Of a stretch of 64,000 nucleotides of DNA, positions 18,436 through 26,351 are shown piece after piece; positions within the stretch are counted from its first letter, which is position 1, and every line of letters begins with the position of its first letter. Made by a program: the position numbers and the translations under genes. The DNA lies in assembly GCF_000685235.1 (NCBI RefSeq), contig NZ_ARYH01000001.1, positions 2,442,577-2,506,576 on the forward strand, written 5' to 3'. This DNA is from Hyphomonas adhaerens MHS-3. Its GTDB lineage: Bacteria > Pseudomonadota > Alphaproteobacteria > Caulobacterales > Hyphomonadaceae. The notes under the pieces were generated by a model, which worked only from the letters and a program-made list of their open reading frames with translations, was not told the DNA's origin and did not search any database.

Positions 18436-19455
18436 TCAGCCGGCGGAAGCCGGGAATTGCGACCCCGGCTGGAAAACGTCTGCACAGCGGCGTGTATTCT
18501 CACCAAGCGGCGTAAACGAGATGCAGGAATAATAGGCCGAACCGCGATCGCCAAAGTCCGGCGCCCCGTGCCATTGCTGCAGTTCTTTCTTGCCGGTCCA
18601 GTTGCTGATCACGAGCCGTCCGGGGTTTTCCGGCAGGTGTGTGTCGTTTGCCGGGGTCTGATAGATCAGCTTTCCATCAACATACCAGCTGATGCCTTCG
18701 GGCTTCCAGTCAAAGGCGTACAGGTGATCTTTCTCCGATGCGTCGAAGGGAAGTTTGATCCGCGCGCTGCTGCCTGTCTTGCCATTGTGGAAGTAATTCA
18801 GCTCGACGATGCTGGTGTCCTTGCCAACGAACTCGATGTCGATCTCGTCGTGTGGTTTGCCAAAATAGGGGCCGGTATAAGTGAAGAATGCCGAAACCAG
18901 GCCAGAGCCCTTGGCCGGGCGCATAATGGTTTCATACCGGCCGTAGCCATATGTGCCGAGCATTTGCACTTCAGCGAGCGCATAAGGCTTTCTCGGGTCT
19001 CCGGTGGGGGTCACGTCCAGACGCAGCCCGTCGGGGCTGATGGAAACGTTTTCACGCACCCAGTCACCCCCTTGGAAGCCTTTGTCGTTGCTGTGTTCGG
19101 AGATGTAGAATCTTTCCGGCGGAAGACCGTTTCCGAGCACGGAGATAAAGGCACCGTCAGATTCCAGCAGCGGTGCGTCCGGCTGCAAGGTGTAGGGACC
19201 TTCCCTGAGGGCGGGGATTTTCTTTTGTTTGTTAACCGTCCGATCGGGGGTCCAGGGGATTACCGGGGCCATGTCCGCCACGCGCGGCGCAGGAAGGCGA
19301 TTTCCCGTCGGAGCAGGCTTGCCCGACTGGGACGCGATAGCCGAGAAAATGGCAACGCAAAACGCAAACGCCAGCACGCCCACGGCAACAACTGTCCGGG
19401 GCTGCCAGTCCTGCAAGAATTTCTTCAGGCTGCGATCTGTAGTGTCTGTTGCCAT
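18436..19455 (-). CDS. Membrane-anchored family 16 glycoside hydrolase
   Basis: A 339-residue protein with an N-terminal cytosolic tail, one membrane segment at about 21-42, a linker and a GH16 beta-jellyroll domain. The catalytic motif is DEIDIEF with Glu204 (nucleophile), Asp206 and Glu208 (acid/base). Upstream strands LAEVQMLGTYGYGRYETIM fit licheninase/laminarinase-type enzymes that cut beta-glucans or galactans. The exact polysaccharide cannot be read from sequence. It acts in the periplasm or at the envelope. Start MATDTTDRSLKK at 19455. Convergent with the ATPase inhibitor. Confidence 0.87.
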   Translation of the reverse strand: MATDTTDRSLKKFLQDWQPRTVVAVGVLAFAFCVAIFSAIASQSGKPAPTGNRLPAPRVADMAPVIPWTPDRTVNKQKKIPALREGPYTLQPDAPLLESDGAFISVLGNGLPPERFYISEHSNDKGFQGGDWVRENVSISPDGLRLDVTPTGDPRKPYALAEVQMLGTYGYGRYETIMRPAKGSGLVSAFFTYTGPYFGKPHDEIDIEFVGKDTSIVELNYFHNGKTGSSARIKLPFDASEKDHLYAFDWKPEGISWYVDGKLIYQTPANDTHLPENPGRLVISNWTGKKELQQWHGAPDFGDRGSAYYSCISFTPLGENTRRCADVFQPGSQFPASAG

Positions 19456-19499
19456 TCAATGGTCCGATCTCAATTCGGGCCATCGCAAGAAACGGGCCA

Positions 19500-20105
19500 T
19501 TAACCCTGTTTCAATGCCGCCATATTGCGCATCATGAACAGAGGAATGGAGCCGGCTGGCGTAATTGCCCAATCAAGTGGCTGATCGTGCGCCTCGGCGG
19601 GAACGTCGTCGATCTGCTGGGCAGCGTAGGCCACCGCACAGGCGAACGCCCGTCCTTCGGATCTTAATGTTTGAAGCGCCTGATCGTAATGGCCTTTACC
19701 ATAGCCGAGACGATTGCCCTTGGCATCGAACGCCAGCAGCGGGGTCAGGATCAGCGTTGGGTGTGCTTCCGGAGCGTCCTCGGTGGGTTCGCTGAGACCA
19801 AACGGACGGCGTTCCAACGGTTCGCCAAGACTCCACAGGCGCCAGGAAATTCCTCCTTCAGGCAGCATGCGCGGGAGGCACAATTCCGCCCCGGCATCGG
19901 CCAGCCGCTTCATCAGCGGCATCGGGTCCAGCTCTTCATTGATCGGGACGTAGCCTGAGACGACAGGGCCATAGCGCTCCAGCAATTTCATTGGAAACAG
20001 ATCAGCGATCTTTTCCGCAGCGTCCGGGTCCCGCGCAGCTGCTTCGGCGCGAATGGTGCGCATCCTGTGGCGCAGCTGGATCTTGTCTGGTGGAGGCGAA
20101 GTCAT
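19500..20105 (-). CDS. 5-formyltetrahydrofolate cyclo-ligase
   Basis: Converts 5-formyl-THF to 5,10-methenyl-THF using ATP, returning a storage folate to one-carbon metabolism. The 201-residue protein has the N-terminal LRHRMRTIRAEA basic helix, GYVPINEELDPMPL and the ATP-binding RLGYGKGHYDQAL motif. Start MTSPPPDKIQLRHR at 20105. A probable 6S RNA gene lies 75 bases upstream on the same strand, the arrangement of ssrS-ygfA in E. coli. Confidence 0.93.
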   Translation of the reverse strand: MTSPPPDKIQLRHRMRTIRAEAAARDPDAAEKIADLFPMKLLERYGPVVSGYVPINEELDPMPLMKRLADAGAELCLPRMLPEGGISWRLWSLGEPLERRPFGLSEPTEDAPEAHPTLILTPLLAFDAKGNRLGYGKGHYDQALQTLRSEGRAFACAVAYAAQQIDDVPAEAHDQPLDWAITPAGSIPLFMMRNMAALKQG

Positions 20106-20179
20106 GCGGCCAGCTTTAGACAGGTCCGGACGGGGCGTCACGTCCTCTTGAACGGTTGGCGGACCTGAAAGTGTGCACA

Positions 20180-20346
20180 AGAACCGCGAACGCCGCAGGG
20201 CATATTCACTCCCGTCAACCTAGAGACTAGGTGGGTGCCAGGTGAGACAGGGCCACGGCCCCATCCAGATTGCCAGCTCCCTGACGGTAAGTAAGGTCGC
20301 CGGAGATCAGTCCCTTCGCGCGCGCCGCAGCCCTTGTGCGGTTCCA
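20180..20346 (-). ncRNA. ssrS: Probable 6S RNA
   Basis: The minus strand can fold into a long 6S-like rod. GAACCGC (20338-20344) pairs with GCGGTTC (20181-20187) and GGGC with GCCC to close it. The 3' strand GCCCUGCGGCGUUCGCGG resembles the conserved 3' closing strand of 6S RNAs (E. coli has GCCUGCGGCGGCAU). Inside, CCGUCA pairs with UGACGG, a small CCUAGUCUCUAGG hairpin sits on the 3' side, and GGGCCGUGGCCC forms the apex. Length of about 165 and position directly before 5-FCL agree. 6S RNA binds housekeeping RNA polymerase and restrains it in stationary phase. Ends are approximate. Confidence 0.65.
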
Positions 20347-20381
20347 GATGTAGGCGTGAATGCGCCCGATTGTAAGCGGGA

Positions 20382-21452
20382 TTATTCTGAAGTGACTGCA
20401 ATGTCGAAAGCGAGCAGGAGCGTGCGCTGCTGCGGATTGAAATTGTCGTCGGAGATGATCCAGACGCGGGCGACACCCTCTCCGAGGGTCTCGACGGTGA
20501 TGCCTTCATAATTGTCGACAGCCAGCGGGCGGGTGAGGACGACTTTCTTCTCGCCGTGTTGCCAGCTCAGCACATTGCGGTTGCCGCGTATGGGATCATA
20601 GCTGCGGAATAGCCAGAAAGTTTCGTCTGCGCCGCCAATTCGCGCGGTATCAAATCCGACAAAAGCGTAACCAGCCGGATTTGGCGCGACTTCGTCTGTC
20701 CAGCCGGCTTCCTGAAGATTTGCCACCGCGCCGATCGGTGAGTGGCCTTTTTCGACCGTCTCGTAGCCAAACAGGATATGGCCTTCAGGGGTGACCGTGA
20801 GGGCTTCGGCCCCACGATTCTCGTCGATGAGACGCCCGGCATACGTGTCCGGCAGCGGGCTGATTGCGGCTTCGCCCGCGGCTGCCCCGCAATCATCCAG
20901 ATTGAAGGCTGAGATGCGATGCGTGCGCTCAAAACTGACGATGGCAAGACCATTCCGGACTGCCAGACCCTCAGCATCGCCCAATGACTTGCCTTGAAGC
21001 AAATTCCCGTCGGCGCCCCGCATGTAGGCCAGTTTGCCTGTTCCATCCGGTACGCCGTCTTCAAGGCCGATCCAGACAAAGGCGCCATCGTCGGCAACGG
21101 CAAGAAGATCGCCGTCATCGTCCAGGGCCAGATCGGAAAGGCCGCCAAAGCTCTTATTGTCCGTAGTCAGTTCCCATCCAGCGACGAATGAGACGCCGGC
21201 CGGAAGCCGGCTGGCGGCTTCATCGGCAGGGCCAAGGTCGACTGGCCTGGCGGAAATCTTGATTGGAACAGGCGCCTTGTAGTCGGTTCCCGCAGGACAA
21301 GAGGCTTCGGAGAGCCCGTCAACAACCGTGTCGAGAGTCCAGGCTGATTCCGCGTCCGGCATGGCGACTGCTGGTGCGTCGGGCACGTCCGGCGTGCCGG
21401 TACAGGTCGCGAGCAGAATCAGGGAGGCGAACTGGCAGGAGCGGCGGAACAT
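20382..21452 (-). CDS. Exported esterase-like phytase-domain lipoprotein
   Basis: A 356-residue protein with a signal peptide ending in the lipobox LLATC (Cys17). After a linker of about 50 residues it has a beta-propeller-like 'esterase-like activity of phytase' domain: FGGLSDLALDDDGDLLAVADDGAFVW, GDAEGLAV, NRGAEALTVTPEGHILFGYE and NYEGITVETLGEG. Members are found on the outer surface or in the periplasm; real substrates are mostly unknown, and phytate is only one possibility. It is divergent from an HxlR regulator gene 105 bases away, which might control it. Confidence 0.78.
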   Translation of the reverse strand: MFRRSCQFASLILLATCTGTPDVPDAPAVAMPDAESAWTLDTVVDGLSEASCPAGTDYKAPVPIKISARPVDLGPADEAASRLPAGVSFVAGWELTTDNKSFGGLSDLALDDDGDLLAVADDGAFVWIGLEDGVPDGTGKLAYMRGADGNLLQGKSLGDAEGLAVRNGLAIVSFERTHRISAFNLDDCGAAAGEAAISPLPDTYAGRLIDENRGAEALTVTPEGHILFGYETVEKGHSPIGAVANLQEAGWTDEVAPNPAGYAFVGFDTARIGGADETFWLFRSYDPIRGNRNVLSWQHGEKKVVLTRPLAVDNYEGITVETLGEGVARVWIISDDNFNPQQRTLLLAFDIAVTSE

Positions 21453-21557
21453 CGGAACCTCGGTTTCAACGGTGATCTTCCGGAGCCATGCGGCAAAAAC
21501 GTGAAGGCTTCGCGAAGAAGTCTGGATTTCAAATGCGAACCCATTCAGGACTCGGGC

Positions 21558-22022
21558 ATGACGCAGATTCCTCTCGCCCGACGTTCGCCCGTTCAGCCGG
21601 ATGCCTGCAATCTTGCCAAGGCCATAGATGTGGTCGGCGACCGCTGGACGTTGCTGATTCTTCGAGCCGCGCTCTACGGGGTCCGCCGGTTTGACGATTT
21701 TCAGGCCGAGCTCGGGTGTCCGCGCACCGTCTTGTCAGGCCGGTTGAAGAAGCTGGTGGATGACGGCCTTCTCGCAAAGCGGGCGTACAAGTCGCCGGGC
21801 AAGCGCTCCCGCCCGGAATATGTCCTGTCTCCAATGGGATTGTCCTTGCGCCCCATCCTGATCGGACTGACGCAGTGGGGAGATGCCTGGCTCGGGAAGG
21901 GTGAAACGCCGCCGATCAGTTTTACAAAAGCTGGCTCCAAATCCGCCATTCGGGCTGCATTTGTGGATATTGAAGGGCGGGAGGTTCGCCCTGATCAGAT
22001 CCGCCCAGTCCTTCGGGGGTGA
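21558..22022 (+). CDS. HxlR family winged-helix regulator
   Basis: A 154-residue DNA-binding protein. DACNLAKAIDVVGDRWTLLILRAALYGVRRFDDFQAELG is the HxlR signature, followed by the recognition helix region TVLSGRLKKLVDDGLL and the wing RPEYVLSPMGLSL. HxlR proteins sense redox, formaldehyde or small electrophiles; the signal here is unknown, though one Cys lies in the signature and another in ELGCPRT. ATG 21558 is preferred to the in-frame start at 21501. It is divergent from the phytase-esterase lipoprotein gene, its most likely target. Confidence 0.85.
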   Translation: MTQIPLARRSPVQPDACNLAKAIDVVGDRWTLLILRAALYGVRRFDDFQAELGCPRTVLSGRLKKLVDDGLLAKRAYKSPGKRSRPEYVLSPMGLSLRPILIGLTQWGDAWLGKGETPPISFTKAGSKSAIRAAFVDIEGREVRPDQIRPVLRG

Positions 22023-22119
22023 TTTGTGCAGTGGGGCGGAAATTCGGTCTTGCAAAGCACCACGCTATGCGCTTAATCACGCCTCTCGGCAGCCCCGGTT
22101 GCCGAATACCCTATAGGAC

Positions 22120-22194
22120 GCGGGCGTAGCTCAGGGGTAGAGCACAACCTTGCCAAGGTTGGGGTCGAGAGTTCGAATCTCTTCGCCCGCTCCA
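22120..22194 (+). tRNA. tRNA-Gly (GCC)
   Basis: Complete cloverleaf with acceptor GCGGGCG paired to CGCCCGC. The anticodon loop is TTGCCAA, giving anticodon GCC for glycine. The T-loop is TTCGAAT, and discriminator T is followed by an encoded CCA. Confidence 0.97.
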
Positions 22195-22411
22195 ATAGAA
22201 CTTCAGAAAAACAACTTGTTGCCAGCAGCCGCATTATGCGGTTGCGGGACAGGTCAGGCTGAAGCTGAGGCTTTCTCTGTGCCGTGCGGTTGATCGGTCT
22301 CAATATCCCGCCAAGCTGATTGCTGATCCGGCTTGACCCGGATTTCCTGTGGTACCTCTCTTGAATGATCCTGTGGTGCTGCCTGCAACCGGATTAACGC
22401 ACTGTGCAGAC

Positions 22412-22434
22412 TCTAGCGGCACGATGGCGCTAGA
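22412..22434. promoter_or_regulatory. Inverted repeat in leader of HWE kinase gene
   Basis: TCTAGCG, 9 bases, CGCTAGA: perfect 7-base arms ending 43 bases before the preferred kinase start at 22477 and abutting the alternative ATG at 22435. The geometry fits a dimer operator or a leader hairpin. Confidence 0.4.
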
Positions 22435-22476
22435 ATGAGTGCTCTCGTATCGAACTCCATGACGAGGAACACAGCG

Positions 22477-23523
22477 ATGCCGGATTTTTCACCCTCTGAA
22501 CGCCCCGATATGTCCGTGGAAGAGCTTAGTCAGAGTGACATCGCTGGATTTGTCGACCAGTCGGCGGTCCCGATCATGGCGCTCGACCGGGATCTGCGCT
22601 TTGTCTATGCAAATGACGCTTACTGCAATTCTTTCAGTTCACCGAGGGATCAGATCATCGGGCGATCTGTTTTCGACGTGTTCGAACTGGCTCCGGAAAT
22701 GGAAGAGTCATTCAAAGCGAAATTCCTGCTTACATTTCAGGGAAAAAGAACGCGCTCGGATGTGCAGATGTCCATCGTTGCAGGCGCTGATGGGAAGAAC
22801 AAACCCGTACACTGGCAATCGACTCAGGAGCCGCTTTTCGAGCGCGATGGAAAGGTCCGGTATATTGTCCAGAGAGTGGAGAATGTCACCCATCTGGTCG
22901 AACTCCAGGAAAGTCACGATGTCATTGCGGCTGAATTGGACCATCGGGTGAAGAATTTTGTTTCTGTCATTCTCGCGACAGCAAGAATCACAAGCGCTTC
23001 AGCAACATCGGTCGAGCAGTACACAGAGGACTTTTGCAGCCGCGTCGATTCAATGGCGCGTATTTATTCGCATATGTCATCACAGGGTTTGATGGGGCTT
23101 GATCTGCGGAGCATGTTTGAGGACGAGCTGGCGCAGATTTCGAGCCAGAAAGCTATTCGATACAGCTTGAAAGGCGACGATGTAAAGCTGACGGGAAAGT
23201 CGACGCGGGACGGCGGTATGGTTATCCACGAGTTCGTTACTAATGCGATGAAGTACGGTTGTTTCTCGCGTCCGGAAGGGCGGCTGGATGTCGAATGGGA
23301 AGTGTCGGACACTCACCTTCGCATCCTGTGGGTGGAGTCTGGCCTGACCGGGATCAAGCCCCCTCAAAAAATTGGTTTCGGGACGCGCCTGACCGAAATG
23401 CTGCCGAATGCCAAAGTCACGCGCGACTACCGTGACACCGGGCTGGTCATAGAATACGTGGTGCCAATCGATCTGGTGATCAATGAGACTGAACATGATG
23501 AAAACTGGCTGTCGGCAGATTAA
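22477..23523 (+). CDS. HWE-family sensor histidine kinase with PAS domain
   Basis: Cytosolic, 348 residues, no membrane segment. A PAS sensor domain spans about 22-140 (QSAVPIMALDRDLRFVYANDAY). The HWE kinase part has the phosphoacceptor His156 in ELDHRVKNFVSVIL, the N-box HEFVTNAMKYG (His251, Asn256) and the G1 motif LWVES (Trp285, Glu287), the residues that name the family, then GFGTRL. GAGGA 8 bases before ATG 22477 supports this start; 22435 and 22459 are also possible. It converges on phyR with a 4-base overlap and is the likely PhyR kinase (PhyK-type role) in the general stress response; the partner assignment rests on context. Confidence 0.9.
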   Translation: MPDFSPSERPDMSVEELSQSDIAGFVDQSAVPIMALDRDLRFVYANDAYCNSFSSPRDQIIGRSVFDVFELAPEMEESFKAKFLLTFQGKRTRSDVQMSIVAGADGKNKPVHWQSTQEPLFERDGKVRYIVQRVENVTHLVELQESHDVIAAELDHRVKNFVSVILATARITSASATSVEQYTEDFCSRVDSMARIYSHMSSQGLMGLDLRSMFEDELAQISSQKAIRYSLKGDDVKLTGKSTRDGGMVIHEFVTNAMKYGCFSRPEGRLDVEWEVSDTHLRILWVESGLTGIKPPQKIGFGTRLTEMLPNAKVTRDYRDTGLVIEYVVPIDLVINETEHDENWLSAD

Positions 23524-24278
23524 CTGGCAGCCTGGGTCAACAAAGCCTGACTGATCACTGTTTTGACATGGTCTGCCCGGAAAGGCTTGGGGATCAGGAA
23601 AGCAGGCTCGTTTTCCCGCCCCGAGAGGAGGCGTTCCGGATAGGCGGTAATCACGATACTGGGCACTTTGTGGAATTTGAAGATTTCATCCATGGCGTCC
23701 AGGCCGGATGAGTTGTCGGCAAGCTGAATATCAACAAGCATCAGCCCGGGCCGGGTGGCGCGCGCCTGGTTTACGGCTTCTTCGCGCGTGGTTGCACGGG
23801 CGACCATGTTATGGCCAAGGCTTTCGATGATCTCCTTTAACTGGAAGGCAATCATCGCTTCATCCTCTATAATCAGGACTTCCGTCGCCAGCGAGGATGC
23901 AAGGTCTCGCTCTGCCTCTTTCAGGACGTTCGCCAATTCTTCTGGCCCGATTTTCAGGATTGATTCGACGGCGCTGGAATCGAGCTGTTCAACCGCTGTC
24001 AGGAACAGCGCGCGCCGGGATCGCGACGACAAATTCTGAAAGGCAGGAACCGAAAGGTTGGTTACGGGCAGCTTGGCGGGGTCCGCAAGAATCGAATCTA
24101 GCAATGAGAACAGGTCGATGCGGGTTTTTGGAAGAGGGGCTTCGGTTGGTTGCGGTTTCAGTACATGCTCCTGAAGCATGGCCTCAACGCACAGATCTCC
24201 TGCCATCTGGTCGCCCGTCATGGCTCGCGCATACCGGCGCAAATAGGGCAATTCCTTTGTAATAAGTTCGTATAACAC
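23520..24278 (-). CDS. phyR: General stress response anti-anti-sigma regulator PhyR
   Basis: A 252-residue protein with an EcfG-like sigma domain at about 1-125 (sigma2/sigma4 remnants, e.g. LSSRSRRALFLTAVEQL) fused to a receiver domain from about 132. The receiver has the acidic cluster EDE 138-140, phosphoacceptor Asp183 in LMLVDIQLAD, Thr211 and Lys231 in PKPF. When phosphorylated, PhyR family proteins expose the sigma-like domain and bind NepR, freeing the ECF sigma factor. The start is GTG 24278. Divergent nepR-ecfG and the convergent HWE kinase complete the module. Confidence 0.95.
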   Translation of the reverse strand: MLYELITKELPYLRRYARAMTGDQMAGDLCVEAMLQEHVLKPQPTEAPLPKTRIDLFSLLDSILADPAKLPVTNLSVPAFQNLSSRSRRALFLTAVEQLDSSAVESILKIGPEELANVLKEAERDLASSLATEVLIIEDEAMIAFQLKEIIESLGHNMVARATTREEAVNQARATRPGLMLVDIQLADNSSGLDAMDEIFKFHKVPSIVITAYPERLLSGRENEPAFLIPKPFRADHVKTVISQALLTQAAS

Positions 24279-24434
24279 GCACGCGGCCTTTTATATTAGG
24301 ATAGTATTTTGTAGATTCCATGGAATAACAAAATGGCAACAAGACCGTTTAGTTATTTTGCTTTGGGAAAGCACGTTCTCTTACGAACTCATTCTTAACC
24401 CCATTGGGGCACGATCTGGACCATTGTACGGCAG

Positions 24435-24701
24435 ATGAACGCTAGGGTACGTTCGAGGGCCGTTGGCGATTCATGTCTGGGGACGATTGTTTTGGGGAAG
24501 TTAGCGAAGTCGCGGGTGGCGACAATCGAGCCGTATCGGCAACCAGCGTCAACACGCTCAAATCGGGGAAGGCTGGAAGGAGCAATCGGAGATGCATTGC
24601 GGGCAAGCTTTAAACCTGTGCTGGATGAGCCGTTGCCTGAAAGGTTGCAGGGAATGATCGACAAGTTGCGTGCTGAGGAACAACAGAAGAAAGGCCGCTG
24701 A
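24435..24701 (+). CDS. nepR: Anti-sigma factor NepR
   Basis: The 88-residue product carries the NepR core at about 49-79: GAIGDALRASFKPVLDEPL and PERLQGMIDKL, the two helices that clamp EcfG. In unstressed cells NepR holds EcfG inactive; phospho-PhyR removes it. The N-terminal 45 residues are basic and not conserved in pattern, so the real start may be internal; no good ribosome-binding site marks ATG 24435. The ecfG start is 2 bases after its stop, so both are made from one message. Confidence 0.9.
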   Translation: MNARVRSRAVGDSCLGTIVLGKLAKSRVATIEPYRQPASTRSNRGRLEGAIGDALRASFKPVLDEPLPERLQGMIDKLRAEEQQKKGR

Positions 24702-24703
24702 TT

Positions 24704-25345
24704 GTGACTAAGGTGACTCCGGTTTGTCAGGAAGAACTACCGGATTCTGGGAATGAGTGGTCGTTCGTTGACGAGCTTGAGCGGCTGATCCCGGAGTTGC
24801 GGGCCTTTGCGCGTAGTTTGTGCCGAGAGCGCGAACTTGCGGATGATCTTGTTCAGGATACGTGCCTGAAAGCGTGGCAGGCGATCGATTCATTCGATCC
24901 AGGTGCGCCGATGAGGCCATGGTTGTTCCGAATTCTTCGAAATGAGTTTTATCAATATTCCCGGCGTTCGTGGCGCTCGACACCGCTTGATCAGGAGGTC
25001 GCCGAGAATACACTCGTGGCGCCGGCAAATCTGGATGCCAAAATCGATTTCAAAGTGCTTCAGGCAGCAATGTCTGACCTTCCGGATGTGCAACGTGAGG
25101 CGCTGATTCTCGTTGTTGCGGCTGGGTATACGTATGATGAGGCGGGTGAAATCTGCAACTGCTCGGCAGGCACGATCAAAAGCCGGGTCAGCCGGGCACG
25201 TGAGGCGGTCGTTTTCAAGATGCAGAGGGCCGACATTGGCCAGGTCGGTGGTTCAACCCGCGACGAGAGCCGTACGGCGAACGGCCATATCGACCTGATT
25301 TCCGACATAGAATCGCTCGCGCGGGGGCTGTTCAGCGCCGCGTGA
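24704..25345 (+). CDS. ecfG: ECF sigma factor EcfG (general stress response)
   Basis: A 213-residue ECF15-type sigma factor. Sigma2 contains LERLIPELRAFARSLCRERELADDLVQDTCLKAWQAIDSF with the region 2.4 segment RPWLFRILRNEFYQYSRRS. Sigma4 is DLPDVQREALILVVAAGYTYDEAGEICNCSAGTIKSRVSRARE. It directs RNA polymerase to stress promoters usually reading GGAAC-N16/17-CGTT. It starts at GTG 24704, next to nepR. I found no clear copy of that promoter in front of nepR or phyR; the nearest is GGAAT-N19-CGTT at 24320-24347. Confidence 0.93.
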   Translation: MTKVTPVCQEELPDSGNEWSFVDELERLIPELRAFARSLCRERELADDLVQDTCLKAWQAIDSFDPGAPMRPWLFRILRNEFYQYSRRSWRSTPLDQEVAENTLVAPANLDAKIDFKVLQAAMSDLPDVQREALILVVAAGYTYDEAGEICNCSAGTIKSRVSRAREAVVFKMQRADIGQVGGSTRDESRTANGHIDLISDIESLARGLFSAA

Positions 25346-25352
25346 TCCAATG

Positions 25353-25565
25353 TTAGCTGGCGTTTTCCGATCCTTCGAACTCATCGAAGGCCTGATCGGC
25401 ACGAGCAAGCCGCTCGCGTGCGCGATCCCGTATATGCTTGACCGTATCCGTTGGCGGAAGCAGGCCAGCTTCAGCCGCCGCGTCCTTCAGTGAAGCGTAG
25501 GCGCGGGACTGTCTGGAACTCGGGGCACTTGTGCGCCGGCCGAACAGGGAGAACCTGATTGCCAT
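25353..25565 (-). CDS. Small hypothetical protein next to ecfG
   Basis: A 70-residue protein that I do not recognise. It begins MAIRFSLFGRRTSAPSSRQ (basic, Ser-rich) and continues with an amphipathic helical part (YASLKDAAAEAGLLPP, then VKHIRDRARERLARADQAFDEF). ATG 25565 is chosen because AAGGAG lies 9 bases upstream; an in-frame ATG at 25607 lacks one. It converges on ecfG with 7 bases between stops. Position suggests but does not prove a link to the stress response. Confidence 0.55.
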   Translation of the reverse strand: MAIRFSLFGRRTSAPSSRQSRAYASLKDAAAEAGLLPPTDTVKHIRDRARERLARADQAFDEFEGSENAS

Positions 25566-25788
25566 AACCCAATCTCCTTGCATCCTTGCAAAACATGCCA
25601 CTGGCACGTGCTGCAGGGTGAGCGGGCCGCTTTCTCGGAATTGTCCGGGGCTGTCGCGCCGCCCAGCCGCTCGTTTGGAGCTTATGGTGGAATAATACCG
25701 GCAATACGCCTGTTTGACGAATTATATTTTTCTTAGATTCCCGTGGCAGGCGAGATAAAAGACGATTGTTGCGCCGCACAAATCGCGG

Positions 25789-26268
25789 TTAGCGGCGTCG
25801 CCCGGTGGGATTATCCGGCGTGACTTCGTCAGAGTTGGGCAGGCGCACATTGCCGACGGAACCGAAGATCTGCTCCCACAGGCCGAGTTCCCGGCCACGA
25901 GTCGGGGTTTCACGCGATGCGTAATTGATGACCTGGCCGTCTTCCGCGGAGTATTGGAGGACTTCCTCGACCTTGTCGTCGGTGCCGAAAGCGATGGCCG
26001 TGATATTCCGCGTTTTCACCCGTGGGCGATAGAATGCGACCCGCTCTTGCAGTTCGGACATGTAGATCCAGGTATTGTCGTCGAACAGGCTTTTGGTCGA
26101 TGGTGAACCAAGCTGCGCCAGCACGGTTGAGCGCGTGTCTTCACCGGGCTGGATTTCGCTAGGCTGAGCCTCATCCGCGACATAGCCGTGATAGTCGCGG
26201 CTGGGCGTAAGGCACGCAGTCAGCGGAAGGGCCAGAAGGCCTACGGCCAGAATTGCGCGTCGCGCCAT
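25789..26268 (-). CDS. bamE: Outer-membrane assembly lipoprotein BamE
   Basis: A 159-residue SmpA/OmlA-domain lipoprotein of the BAM complex, which inserts beta-barrel proteins into the outer membrane. The signal peptide ends with LTAC (Cys19). The core has PGEDTRSTVLAQLGSPSTKSLFDDNTWIYMS, the BamE alpha-alpha-beta-beta pattern, followed by ERVAFYRPRVKTRNITAIAF. The C-terminal 45 residues, rich in Arg/Pro/Asn, extend beyond E. coli BamE. The long upstream frame to 26520 is antisense to the next gene and rejected. It is divergent from the bc1 chaperone gene, a common alphaproteobacterial arrangement. Confidence 0.9.
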   Translation of the reverse strand: MARRAILAVGLLALPLTACLTPSRDYHGYVADEAQPSEIQPGEDTRSTVLAQLGSPSTKSLFDDNTWIYMSELQERVAFYRPRVKTRNITAIAFGTDDKVEEVLQYSAEDGQVINYASRETPTRGRELGLWEQIFGSVGNVRLPNSDEVTPDNPTGRRR

Positions 26269-26351
26269 CGGCAAACTCCTGATAATGGTCCGCGTCAGAC
26301 CTAGCGGCAGCGGGATGGCTTTGGCAAGCACATCAGTGCAGGAGAATATCA

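Noticed and set aside
22225..22245. GCAGCCGCA/TGCGGTTGC hairpin after tRNA-Gly as a terminator
   Set aside because: One G-T wobble and no following T-run; too weak to list as a terminator.
24320..24347. GGAAT-N19-CGTT as an EcfG promoter upstream of nepR
   Set aside because: The -35 has one mismatch and the spacer is 2-3 bases too long for the usual GGAAC-N16/17-CGTT.
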